NCBI GenBank assembly: GCA_964651045.1
Contig: CAZYVD010000005.1
Coordinates: 20,517-84,516 of the forward strand
DNA: 64,000 bases
From: CAZYVD01 sp964651045
GTDB lineage: Bacteria; Zhuqueibacterota; QNDG01; DSAB01
Direction: 5' to 3'
In this document: positions 26,288-35,069 of the stretch, piece by piece
How the letters are laid out: every line of letters starts with the position of its first letter
Position numbering within the stretch: the stretch's first letter is position 1
Position numbers and translations under genes: made by a program
The notes under the pieces: model-generated
Seen by the model: the letters and a program-made list of their open reading frames with translations, nothing else
The model's database searches: none
What the model was told of the DNA's origin: nothing

Positions 26288-26833
26288 ATGATTAGAGTAA
26301 TAGGGGGTTCAGAAAAGGGAAGAAAGTTGTTTAGCCCGGCCGGACTGAGTGTCAGGCCTACTACTGGGAGGGTAAAGGAGTTCATATTTTCATATCTTGG
26401 AGATAGAGTGGAGGGTAGTATAATTTGCGACCTTTTTTCTGGTAGTGGATCGCTGGGAATCGAGGCATTGAGCAGAGGTGCAGTTAAGGTAGTTTTTGTT
26501 GAGAAATCCATGGATAACTTTCGTCTAATCAAAAGAAACATATCATTGTGTGGTTTTGAAGAGAGGACAAAAATAGTTGTGGGTGATGTATTCAGGGAGT
26601 TAAAGAGATTGGGAAGTTCGAGCACAAAATATGATATAGTGCTTGCCGACCCTCCTTTTGATCTATCTCTGCTGGAGAGGATAATAAGGAGCGTTGAGAG
26701 TAGTCAGATATTAAAAGGAGATGGTCTACTAGTGATTGAACACATGGTGCACGACACAGACAGTGGAAAACATTCGATGAGGTTGATTAAACAGAGAAGG
26801 TTTGGCCACTGTGTAGTATCAATTTATCATTGA
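26288..26833 (+). CDS. rsmD: 16S rRNA (guanine966-N2)-methyltransferase RsmD
   Basis: 181 residues from the ATG at 26288; a TTG at 26276 in the terminator tail would add four residues and is rejected. N-terminus MIRVIGGSEKGRKL and RPTTGRVKEFIFSYL are characteristic, followed by the SAM motif DLFSGSGSLGIEALSRGA and the catalytic DPPF (LADPPFDL). It methylates G966 of 16S rRNA. The neighbour coaD is a very common partner of rsmD in bacteria, which supports both calls. Confidence 0.93.
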   Translation: MIRVIGGSEKGRKLFSPAGLSVRPTTGRVKEFIFSYLGDRVEGSIICDLFSGSGSLGIEALSRGAVKVVFVEKSMDNFRLIKRNISLCGFEERTKIVVGDVFRELKRLGSSSTKYDIVLADPPFDLSLLERIIRSVESSQILKGDGLLVIEHMVHDTDSGKHSMRLIKQRRFGHCVVSIYH

Positions 26834-26845
26834 GGAGCCGAAAAG

Positions 26846-27328
26846 ATGAGAGCAGCGATTTATCCTGGAACGTTTGATCCAATCACAAATGGGCATCTTG
26901 ATATTGCCGTTAGGGCATCGAAACTTTTCGATAAGGTCATAATAGCAATCTCAAACAATCCGCATAAAAATCCCCTGTTTTCCTTAGAAGAGAGAGCAAA
27001 GCTCGTTAGAGATAGCGTTAGCGGTATGGATAGGTTTGAGATAGATGTATTTGATGATCTTCTTGTAAAATATGCAGAGAGAAGAGGAATATCGGTTATT
27101 ATAAGAGGGCTAAGGGCAATATCAGATTTCGAATATGAGTTTCAGATGGCACTTATGAATAGAAAATTGATGCCAAAGCTCGAAACAGTATATCTGATGC
27201 CAGGTGAAAAGTATACCTATTTAAATTCCACAATTGTAAAAGAGATAGCAAGACTTGGAGGAAACGTTGATCAGTTTCTTCCTGATGTAGTAGTTGATGC
27301 ATTGATGAAGAAGATTGGTAGAAAATAG
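26846..27328 (+). CDS. coaD: Phosphopantetheine adenylyltransferase
   Basis: 160 residues, the standard length. Nucleotidyltransferase motif YPGTFDPITNGHLD with the (T/H)xGH signature, RGLRAISDFEYEFQMALMNR, and LNSTIVKEIARLGG (ISSTxxKE-like). It transfers AMP from ATP to 4'-phosphopantetheine in coenzyme A synthesis. It follows rsmD by 12 bases. Confidence 0.96.
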   Translation: MRAAIYPGTFDPITNGHLDIAVRASKLFDKVIIAISNNPHKNPLFSLEERAKLVRDSVSGMDRFEIDVFDDLLVKYAERRGISVIIRGLRAISDFEYEFQMALMNRKLMPKLETVYLMPGEKYTYLNSTIVKEIARLGGNVDQFLPDVVVDALMKKIGRK

Positions 27329-27351
27329 TAAAAATCAGAAAGAGGAGTCAG

Positions 27352-28329
27352 ATGGATATTCTACGCCAGATAAGAAATAAGGCTTCTGGAATGAATAAAC
27401 ACATAGTGTTTCCAGAAGGAGATGAAGAGAGAACGATAAGAGCAGCAGAGAAGCTCATCGATGAAAAGATTTGCCGAGTAACATTGATTGGCAATTCGGA
27501 TGAGATTTTAAAAAGAGCAGAGAGCATCGGAGTATCTTTGAAAGGAGCCCAAATAGCAAATCCCAATGAGTCTGATAAAAGGGTTATTTATTCAGAGAAT
27601 TTTTATCAACTAAGAAAGCACAAGGGGATCAGCCAGAGAGAGGCGGAGGAGATAGTTACACAACCACTCTATTGGGGTGCAATGATGGTAGCAAGTGGTG
27701 AGGCCGATGGAAGTGTGGCAGGAGCGGTCAACACTACAGGAGACGTGCTGAGGGCTGCGATCCAGTGCATAGGACTGGCAGAGAACATATCAATAGTATC
27801 AAGCATTTTTTTAATGATTGTTCCTGGATGGGACAGGCCATTTACATATGCAGATGGAGCCGTGGTACCAGATCCGGATCCAGAACAGCTTGCAAGCATA
27901 GCAATTTCATCTGCAGAGACTCACAAAAGGCTGACCGGTGAGGAGCCAATAGTAGCAATGCTCTCCTTTTCAACATATGGAAGTGCAGATCATCCTATGG
28001 TAGATAAAGTAAAAGAGGCGACCCGTATTGTGAGAGAGCGTGCACCTGAACTTGTTGTGGATGGAGAACTTCAGGTAGATGCAGCAATTGTTCCATCGAT
28101 TGGGGCAAAAAAGGCGCCGGGTAGTCCTGTTGCAGGAAGGGCAAACGTGCTGATTTTTCCCGATCTTGATGCTGGCAACATTGCATATAAATTGACACAG
28201 AGAATGGCTGGAGCAGAAGCGGTTGGGCCTGTGATACAGGGGTTGCGCAAACCGGCGAACGATCTTTCCAGAGGCTGCAGCGTGGATGATATTGTCAATG
28301 TAGCAGCAATTTGTTCACTAATGTCATGA
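27352..28329 (+). CDS. pta: Phosphate acetyltransferase
   Basis: 325 residues, the short single-domain form. Motifs: HIVFPEGDEERTIRAA, ASGEADGSVAGAVNTTGDVLRAA in part (GEADGSVAGAVNTTGDVL), FTYADGAVVPDPDPEQLA, and MLSFSTYGSADHP. Pta interconverts acetyl-CoA and acetyl phosphate. It follows coaD, so a CoA link is plausible, but ackA is not beside it. A phosphate butyryltransferase is less likely given the motif set. Confidence 0.93.
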   Translation: MDILRQIRNKASGMNKHIVFPEGDEERTIRAAEKLIDEKICRVTLIGNSDEILKRAESIGVSLKGAQIANPNESDKRVIYSENFYQLRKHKGISQREAEEIVTQPLYWGAMMVASGEADGSVAGAVNTTGDVLRAAIQCIGLAENISIVSSIFLMIVPGWDRPFTYADGAVVPDPDPEQLASIAISSAETHKRLTGEEPIVAMLSFSTYGSADHPMVDKVKEATRIVRERAPELVVDGELQVDAAIVPSIGAKKAPGSPVAGRANVLIFPDLDAGNIAYKLTQRMAGAEAVGPVIQGLRKPANDLSRGCSVDDIVNVAAICSLMS

Positions 28330-28358
28330 TTATTCGATAAAAATTCGAGAGAAAAAGG

Positions 28359-29483
28359 GTGGGAAGTAGTCATAGGACAAGCATACATACGAGGGACAGA
28401 AATCTCTCTCTTCATACAGATATACATGAAGAGGAGGGAAGAATAGTATCGATACTTTTTGATGGAGGGCGGAAGTTAGCAGAGGTGTGGAGAGAGTATG
28501 ATGATGGTCTCTCTCCTCAAGATTTAAATGCAGAGATCGAAAGGTATCATCTGGAGAGTGTGAACTGTATTGAGTTTCTCTATTCTATTTCTGCAAGAGT
28601 AAAGACTGTGCGTCACCCTGTGAGCATGAATAAACTTGGATTGATGTTTCTTAAATGGGGACTCATTGACGAAGCAATAAGCGAGTTTGAACTTGCTATT
28701 CAATATGATAGTTCTATTGGTGAGTTGTATTTAAATTTAGGCAGTTCATATTTAAAAAGAGGAGGAGTAGAGGAGGCGATAGAGGTATTAGAAAAGGGGG
28801 TGGAGGTAAGCCCTACGTATGCAGACATAAGGTTTAAACTCGGTGTGGCATATTATTCGGGTAAACTCTATTCTGAGGCCGTCGATTCATTTGAGAAAGC
28901 ACTGCTAATTAATCCGGTTTATGATGAGGCTCATTTCTTTCTTGCACTGACCCTCCTTGAGCGAATCTTAAACAACCAGGATGAAAGAGGTGATTTCAAT
29001 GAAAAGGAGTGCATGGATAGAGTAAGGGAACATTTAAACAGGACGGTTTCTATTTCAGAGCGATTTAAGACAAAGAATTTTGAGGAGGCAGTACGAAAAA
29101 TACACAAGGGTGATAGAAAAGGTGCACATCTGTTATTGAAGGAGATCTCATTGAATATACCAAAAGTGATAGATCTTGATTTTCATCACTACTTTTATCT
29201 TAACTACATTTATGGCGACAGTGGAAAAGATAAGAAGGTTGTAGACGATTATGTGAGCATGCTTGAGAGGCTGGTAAAAAAACATCCCGATTTTCCCGAC
29301 ATAAGAAACATGTTGGGAATTGCATATCTAATACAGTGTAGAAATCTTTATATGAAGTCTCTGTTCCAATTTGGAAAGGCGTGCGAAATTAATTCTAAAT
29401 ATAAGAGAGCTAGGCAAAATCTCAGGCTTGCCGAGAACGAGGGTAAGGGGATATTGATTCTCCTAAGGGCAATGTTAAAGTAG
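28359..29483 (+). CDS. Tetratricopeptide repeat protein
   Basis: 374 residues from a GTG; no later in-frame ATG would keep the first domain. Residues about 90-200 contain at least three clear TPRs (GLMFLKWGLIDEAISEFELA, YLNLGSSYLKRGGVEEAIEV, KLGVAYYSGKLYSEAVDSFE), with further degenerate repeats near the C-terminus (LGIAYLIQCRNLYMKSLFQF). There is no signal peptide or membrane span, so it is probably cytoplasmic. The first 60 residues are not repeats. The partner is unknown; the next genes encode an envelope and signalling cluster. Confidence 0.85.
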   Translation: MGSSHRTSIHTRDRNLSLHTDIHEEEGRIVSILFDGGRKLAEVWREYDDGLSPQDLNAEIERYHLESVNCIEFLYSISARVKTVRHPVSMNKLGLMFLKWGLIDEAISEFELAIQYDSSIGELYLNLGSSYLKRGGVEEAIEVLEKGVEVSPTYADIRFKLGVAYYSGKLYSEAVDSFEKALLINPVYDEAHFFLALTLLERILNNQDERGDFNEKECMDRVREHLNRTVSISERFKTKNFEEAVRKIHKGDRKGAHLLLKEISLNIPKVIDLDFHHYFYLNYIYGDSGKDKKVVDDYVSMLERLVKKHPDFPDIRNMLGIAYLIQCRNLYMKSLFQFGKACEINSKYKRARQNLRLAENEGKGILILLRAMLK

Positions 29484-29502
29484 TAGTGGACGATTATTTA
29501 CC

Positions 29503-29515
29503 ATGTCCTGGACAT
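29503..29515. repeat. 13-bp palindrome in the gap before the giant protein gene
   Basis: ATGTCC-T-GGACAT is a perfect inverted repeat with a one-base centre, 20 bases downstream of the TPR gene stop. It could be an operator half-site pair, but it is short enough to be chance. Confidence 0.3.
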
Positions 29516-29602
29516 AACATCTTCAATTTCAAATCTTTCAAGAGCTTATATATTATTGATTTTTATTCTATTAAAAACATTTACCAATATGTATCTAATA
29601 GT

Positions 29603-29621
29603 GGTATGCTGTTTGCATGCC
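29603..29621 (+). terminator. Possible hairpin/attenuator upstream of the giant protein gene
   Basis: GGTATGC (29603-29609) pairs with GCATGCC (29615-29621), one G-U pair, loop TGTTT, followed by an interrupted T-rich run. It could end the TPR gene transcript or form a leader structure. The remaining 174-base gap shows no confident promoter. Confidence 0.35.
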
Positions 29622-29657
29622 TTAATACTTTGCTTTTTAAAAATTTAGAAAAAGGGT

Positions 29658-32600
29658 ATGTTAGAGATATTTAAAATAAGAGAGAAAAGCTTTCTTTTAA
29701 ATCTCCTGATATTCTTTTCATCGGTCATGCCATCTCTTTTGTTTTCTCAGGTGGATCATATAAAGATCCGTACTCAGCCCAACAATGGTGGTAAGGTTGT
29801 TGGGGATACAGTAATAACAACAGATCAGACTCTTGTATTATACGCAGCAGGTTATGACGGTTCAGATACCTATATATCGGATGTTTCTGTGGATTGGTCC
29901 ACAACAGGAACACTCGATTCTCAGACAGGGACCGGTACGAATTTCACATTCGATCCTTCTACAGTTGGAGCAGGAAGGATTGTGGCTCATCATTCTTCTG
30001 CTACCGATGACACTACTGGTACAGTTACTGTAAACCCTGGAGCACTTCACCATTTCTCATGGAGCGGTGTACCTGCAAGTGTGGGTGCAGGAGAGCCCTT
30101 TCCTAATGAAATTGTGGTTACTGCCTATGATTCTGAGAACAATGTAAAGACAGACTATACTGGCCCAGTGGTGTGGACCTCTTCTGACGGTCCGCCGTTT
30201 CCTGCAGATCTGCCTGGTCCTGGAGATGGAACAGGCTGGAGTGGTGGACAGAATAGGTACAGCGGATCCCTGTTCACGCTCTATAACACTCCGACTCAGA
30301 CGATTACTGTTTCAGATGGTGGTGTGACACTGACAAGTGGATCGATAGTCGTTACTCCTGCATCTCTTAATAGTTTTACTTTGAGCGGAGTTCCGGGTAG
30401 TGTTCAGGCGGGTCAGCAATTTGGGAGCGATGTTACAGTAACAGCCTTTGATCAATACAACAATCAAAAGAGCGACTACAGCGGAATCGTTACGTGGAGT
30501 TCCACTGATGGTGATCCATATCCAGCAGTGCTGCCGACAGATGATGGCAGTCAATGGTCAAATGGAGTTAAAACATTCAGCAGATATTCATTCATACTAT
30601 TCAATACTCCTTCTCAGACAATAACAGTAAGCGATGGCAGTGTGACTCGACAAAGCGATCCAATAACAGTAACGCCGGGCAGTTTAGCATCACTCGTTAT
30701 AAGAAGTGGGAGTGGAGGTGCGGGAGTGCCAGTGGATTCGCACACAATGGGTGTGGGTGAGACACTAAATCTTTATTCTGCTGGATATGATCCATATGGA
30801 AATTTCATAAATGATGTAAACTCAAACTGGTCGTCGGATGGCAATCTGACTCCACAAGTTTCGGCATCGAATAGATCAAATTACACATTTATACCTACAG
30901 CCCCTGGTAGCGGAACGGTCAGGGCAGAGGCCTCATCCGATCCTACTGTATATGATAATACAGGGATGATCTCTGTTGTAGCCGGAAGCGTTACACATTT
31001 TCAAATTAGTTCAATTGGCACTCAGGTAAGTGGTGAGCCGTTTTCCATAACGGTTACAGCACTTGATGCAGATGATATAGTTGCTACGAGTTTTACTGGA
31101 AAGGTTCAGATTTTCGATCTTACTGGAACAGTGCGACCAATTGAGAGTGGAAATTTCACCAACGGTGTTTGGTCTGGAGGAGTAACGATATATCAGGAGT
31201 ACACAGACGACACAATTAGAGTTGTGGATACTAGTTCAGGATCAGAAGGCATGTCAAATGGATTTGATGTTATTGCAGCCCCAGGGATAAGAGTTATAGA
31301 TATCGAGCCTCTTGGCTCTGACACTTCCACAACACTCCAGTCGGTAACGACTGGACAGACAAGAGACTGGTTTGTGAAAATGGGTATTGAGAATATAGGA
31401 AGTGCGGCCGTGTATCTCGATAGTTTTGAGCTTCGCTTTTTCATAGATGGTACACTGAGAGAGGATTACAGCTTTTTCATGTCAGACACGGTTTTTGGGG
31501 GAAGTGGTACGAATGTACTGGCTGGAGGTGAGACCGATTCAATATTAATAACGATCGATACCACTGGAGGCAATTCAGGTACAGCAACGATACAGGGATT
31601 TGCATACCTCAGTTCAGGATCGGGAGATTTTCTTGCGGTGGATACACTCACAACAGTAAGGGTCGAGACCCCGGCAGATGTGGAGATAATAGCTGTTTTA
31701 CCATCGCAATCTGAAGTTACGATGGCACAGGATTCTGTATGGAGTGTTTCTGTTGTGCTCGAGAATAAAGGGCAGAGCAGTGTCAGGATCGATTCGGCCG
31801 CAGTAGACACATCACTTTCATTCAGCATAGGAACAGGATGGAATTATAATCGACCTGTTCAGCTTGCAGGAGGTGGTTGGATATTATCTGGTGGAGAAAA
31901 AGATACACTAAGATTTGATATAATAAGTACTGGGGCAACCCAGAGTGGTTCCTGCCAGATAAACTGCATAATTGGCGGAGAAGAGTTGAACACAGGAAGG
32001 ACAATTAATGCAAATACATATGGGGGTGGATGGGGAAGTGTGATCTTAGAAGATCCGCCTGCCTTGAGGATTGTTCAAATTGAAAATCTGGCTGTAAATG
32101 CTCCGAATGTCAGTACGAATCAGACATTCAATATTCGTGTATTTGTTACAAATGAGGGAGGAGATGGTGTTCACGACGCAAAGCTTTATTTGAATTCTGG
32201 ATTATCTGATTTTCCACCCGAAAGTTCTGTTCCTCCTATTCCGGGTCAGGATACTGTTGATGTTGTGGTCTCTGGAAGGGCAGCATCCACATCGAGTTCA
32301 GGGGCAGAGTTTATATTTCACGTTGATGGGGTGGAGGACAACAATGGAAGGCCGGTCGCATCTGAGAGAGACACATTGATTGTGAGGATTCAGAATCCAG
32401 CAAACCTATATATTGAAAGCATCGTATCTACCGAATCTCAGGTTCAGGGGGGTCAGGTAGATCCTTGGAAGGTCAAGGTTGGTATTAGGAACACAGGCCA
32501 GGCAGATCTTGTTGTTGATAAACCCTTGGTGGGAGACATTACATTCTCCATAGATGGAGAGATACAGCCCGATTATAAGGTTGAACCAGATACGGTTCTC

Positions 32601-35066
32601 GTAGGAGGAGATAGAATCGTAAGATGGGGAGAGAGGGATACGCTTGTTTTCAATGTCGTGAGTACGGGAAGAAGAGGAGGCAATGTAGTAATTAACATTG
32701 TTGTGAGAGGATACGATAGAAACGATCCCTCGACTACATTCCAGGTAGGAGGATATACAAATGTCATAGTTGTTGCAGAGCCTGATTTCAGAATAATTTC
32801 CACGAGTGTAGAGACATTTAATAAAACAGAGGGTGGTAACGGCTATGTAAACACAGGCCAGCATTTTCAGATAGCCACTGTTCTGGAGAATGGTCTTGGT
32901 GCCACACTTGAGAACATTAAGGTGCGTCTCCAGAGCAATGGAAATTCACTTGGAGGTCCAATAGATAAGAGCATAGTGAAAATGGCTCCCTCTTCAAGAG
33001 ACACATTGAGGTTCGACATTTATGCAGCCTCGACAATAGACATTGATGAAGAAAGATTTACTGCAGGGATAATTGAGGCCTATTATGAGGTTTCTGGACA
33101 GGAGGCGCCTATAGGACCTGCTCTTGATTCTACGGCAACTATTTTTATTCAGCTGCCTGCCGATTTATCCTTTAATGTTGAATTGAGTAATCAGGATGGT
33201 CTCTTTTCCACAGATCAGAAATTCAAGGTAAGGGCGAGTTTAGAATATAAATCTTCAAATATGGCAGGAGTGGATAATTCTGGAAGGGCAAGGATAGTTC
33301 TGCCATCCTTCTATGTGCTCGATTCATCGCCAGTGGTTGCTCCAATAGCGCCAGGTGAGCCTGCCGAGTGGAGTGTCATAGCACCTGGTGATGCACAGCC
33401 TGTTAAATCTATCACAGTGTATCTTGATACGATTCCCAATGATGTGAATACAGCCCAGCCTGCTGGTGTTGATCATACATCGATGAGTGTTAATGTGGAG
33501 ACCATAAAGAGTGCAATTTCTCTCTCGATTTCTATATCAGAACCAGTCGGAGCAGTCGACAGGATTCTTTCGACAGGACAGCAGTTTGTTGTAAGGACAG
33601 TTGTTCAACAAACAAATGTAAAAGACATAAGTGTTGAAATCGAGCTTCCATATCCATATTCGACTTCAGATAATCTCATAAAGTTTCTAAAGGATAACCC
33701 TGAGATAAAATGGCAGGTAAAGGCACCGGATCAGGCGGTTTCAAACAGATTTATTCAGATAACGGCTCGGGGCAAGGATGCACTCGTGGATACTATAGAG
33801 ATTGTTTCTGAGCCAGAGTATCTGGAGGTGGTTACTGTTGAACGGGCAAATCTATCGCTGGATCTTTACACTCCTGATAATTCGCTCTCTCTCGGACAGG
33901 AGTTTGTTGTGACTGCAGTGCTGCAAAATCTTGGTACTGCTGGTACCATAGGTAGTGTCCAGGTTTCACTCGATCCCCTTCCCGATGGATATACGACAAA
34001 GGAGAATTATATTAAGAGTATTTTGGTTGGGGGCACAGCCACCTGGACTATTAAAGCGCCTACAGTTCCGAGCCGCGAGGCAGTTAGCATTGAGGCACGC
34101 TTGTCGACAATACCGTTTGATGAAAACACAAACAGCGAGGCATATGTTAGCCGGCCGAGTGACAAGGTAGCGGTAACCACGGTTGGTTCATGGCTTTCCA
34201 TAGCTCTTCACCAGACCCCTGATTCTGTTGGTTCAAATGTTTTGAGGGGAGAGAGTGGTGTATATTTAATGGGAGTAAGGATGATCAACAGGGGAAAGCA
34301 AGGGGCCAATTCGATTATAATCAAATCAATGAGCTTTAATGCCGAGGATTTTAATGGAGTGGAGATAGGACTTGCAGATGTGCTATCAAAAATTTCTATT
34401 TACAGATTGGTCGAGTCTGCTGACACCTCATATATTGATATGGCTCAGAGTTTTGGAGAGCTGAAAGGTAATGATATCCCCTCAGAGAATCCAATGAAGA
34501 TTATTTTCAACAAAGAGTTGAAGATTCCTGCAACAGATACAGTTGTGGTAGTTGTAATGGGAGACATAAGGGACAGCGGGGAAGCGGAATATTTTCAGCT
34601 CAACATACCTGATGGTTCCTTTGTAGAAGCTGTTGATGAGTATTCTCCTGAGGTGTCGATCTCTGTTTTAGATGAAGCAGAGAGAGAGTTTGAAAATTTA
34701 CGATCTGATCCAAAACAGCTTATACCAACAGGTGTTGTGGAGAAGGGTTCAAAACCATATCTTTTAAACTGTCCGAATCCATTTGGAACTTCCGGTAAAG
34801 AAACGACGACAATAATCTACTACCTGAAGAATAAATCTGATGTGGAATTCAGGATCTATACACTCACCGGGAAACTGGTCTGGTCGCGTTCTTTTTCTGC
34901 AGACGATCCCCAGGGGGCTCAGGGTCTTCATGATAATTCCTATAATTCAGTTATATGGGATGGGAAAAACGACAGAGGATTGAGTGTGCTCAATGGTGTA
35001 TATATTCTTGTAATGAAGACTGGATATGGTGAAATAGCAAAAATAAAGATTGCCGTGGTAAAGTAG
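29658..35066 (+). CDS. Giant secreted Ig-like repeat protein with FlgD/type IX-like C-terminus
   Basis: 1802 residues. A signal peptide covers about residues 1-30 (ending LLFSQ). Two obvious tandem repeats of about 105 residues lie at 130-234 and 235-341 (each with VTAxDxxNNxKxDYxG and NTPxQTITVSDG), flanked by related Ig/invasin-like units. A long run of CARDB-like beta-sandwich domains follows, with recurring PADxxI and GGExDTLxFDIxSTG phrases. Near the C-terminus are NCPNPFGTSGKETTTIIYYL, YTLTGKLVWS and NGVYILVMKTGYGE, matching the FlgD-Ig/type IX sorting-like domain of FCB bacteria. It is probably surface-attached or secreted, perhaps an adhesin. A PorV-like gene starts four bases later. 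Confidence 0.88.
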   Translation: MLEIFKIREKSFLLNLLIFFSSVMPSLLFSQVDHIKIRTQPNNGGKVVGDTVITTDQTLVLYAAGYDGSDTYISDVSVDWSTTGTLDSQTGTGTNFTFDPSTVGAGRIVAHHSSATDDTTGTVTVNPGALHHFSWSGVPASVGAGEPFPNEIVVTAYDSENNVKTDYTGPVVWTSSDGPPFPADLPGPGDGTGWSGGQNRYSGSLFTLYNTPTQTITVSDGGVTLTSGSIVVTPASLNSFTLSGVPGSVQAGQQFGSDVTVTAFDQYNNQKSDYSGIVTWSSTDGDPYPAVLPTDDGSQWSNGVKTFSRYSFILFNTPSQTITVSDGSVTRQSDPITVTPGSLASLVIRSGSGGAGVPVDSHTMGVGETLNLYSAGYDPYGNFINDVNSNWSSDGNLTPQVSASNRSNYTFIPTAPGSGTVRAEASSDPTVYDNTGMISVVAGSVTHFQISSIGTQVSGEPFSITVTALDADDIVATSFTGKVQIFDLTGTVRPIESGNFTNGVWSGGVTIYQEYTDDTIRVVDTSSGSEGMSNGFDVIAAPGIRVIDIEPLGSDTSTTLQSVTTGQTRDWFVKMGIENIGSAAVYLDSFELRFFIDGTLREDYSFFMSDTVFGGSGTNVLAGGETDSILITIDTTGGNSGTATIQGFAYLSSGSGDFLAVDTLTTVRVETPADVEIIAVLPSQSEVTMAQDSVWSVSVVLENKGQSSVRIDSAAVDTSLSFSIGTGWNYNRPVQLAGGGWILSGGEKDTLRFDIISTGATQSGSCQINCIIGGEELNTGRTINANTYGGGWGSVILEDPPALRIVQIENLAVNAPNVSTNQTFNIRVFVTNEGGDGVHDAKLYLNSGLSDFPPESSVPPIPGQDTVDVVVSGRAASTSSSGAEFIFHVDGVEDNNGRPVASERDTLIVRIQNPANLYIESIVSTESQVQGGQVDPWKVKVGIRNTGQADLVVDKPLVGDITFSIDGEIQPDYKVEPDTVLVGGDRIVRWGERDTLVFNVVSTGRRGGNVVINIVVRGYDRNDPSTTFQVGGYTNVIVVAEPDFRIISTSVETFNKTEGGNGYVNTGQHFQIATVLENGLGATLENIKVRLQSNGNSLGGPIDKSIVKMAPSSRDTLRFDIYAASTIDIDEERFTAGIIEAYYEVSGQEAPIGPALDSTATIFIQLPADLSFNVELSNQDGLFSTDQKFKVRASLEYKSSNMAGVDNSGRARIVLPSFYVLDSSPVVAPIAPGEPAEWSVIAPGDAQPVKSITVYLDTIPNDVNTAQPAGVDHTSMSVNVETIKSAISLSISISEPVGAVDRILSTGQQFVVRTVVQQTNVKDISVEIELPYPYSTSDNLIKFLKDNPEIKWQVKAPDQAVSNRFIQITARGKDALVDTIEIVSEPEYLEVVTVERANLSLDLYTPDNSLSLGQEFVVTAVLQNLGTAGTIGSVQVSLDPLPDGYTTKENYIKSILVGGTATWTIKAPTVPSREAVSIEARLSTIPFDENTNSEAYVSRPSDKVAVTTVGSWLSIALHQTPDSVGSNVLRGESGVYLMGVRMINRGKQGANSIIIKSMSFNAEDFNGVEIGLADVLSKISIYRLVESADTSYIDMAQSFGELKGNDIPSENPMKIIFNKELKIPATDTVVVVVMGDIRDSGEAEYFQLNIPDGSFVEAVDEYSPEVSISVLDEAEREFENLRSDPKQLIPTGVVEKGSKPYLLNCPNPFGTSGKETTTIIYYLKNKSDVEFRIYTLTGKLVWSRSFSADDPQGAQGLHDNSYNSVIWDGKNDRGLSVLNGVYILVMKTGYGEIAKIKIAVVK

Positions 35067-35069
35067 CAT

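Noticed and set aside
29486..29674. A 62-codon open frame in the gap before the giant protein gene
   Set aside because: It has no ribosome site and an unusual composition, and it overlaps the start of the following gene; it covers a region with hairpin and palindrome elements.
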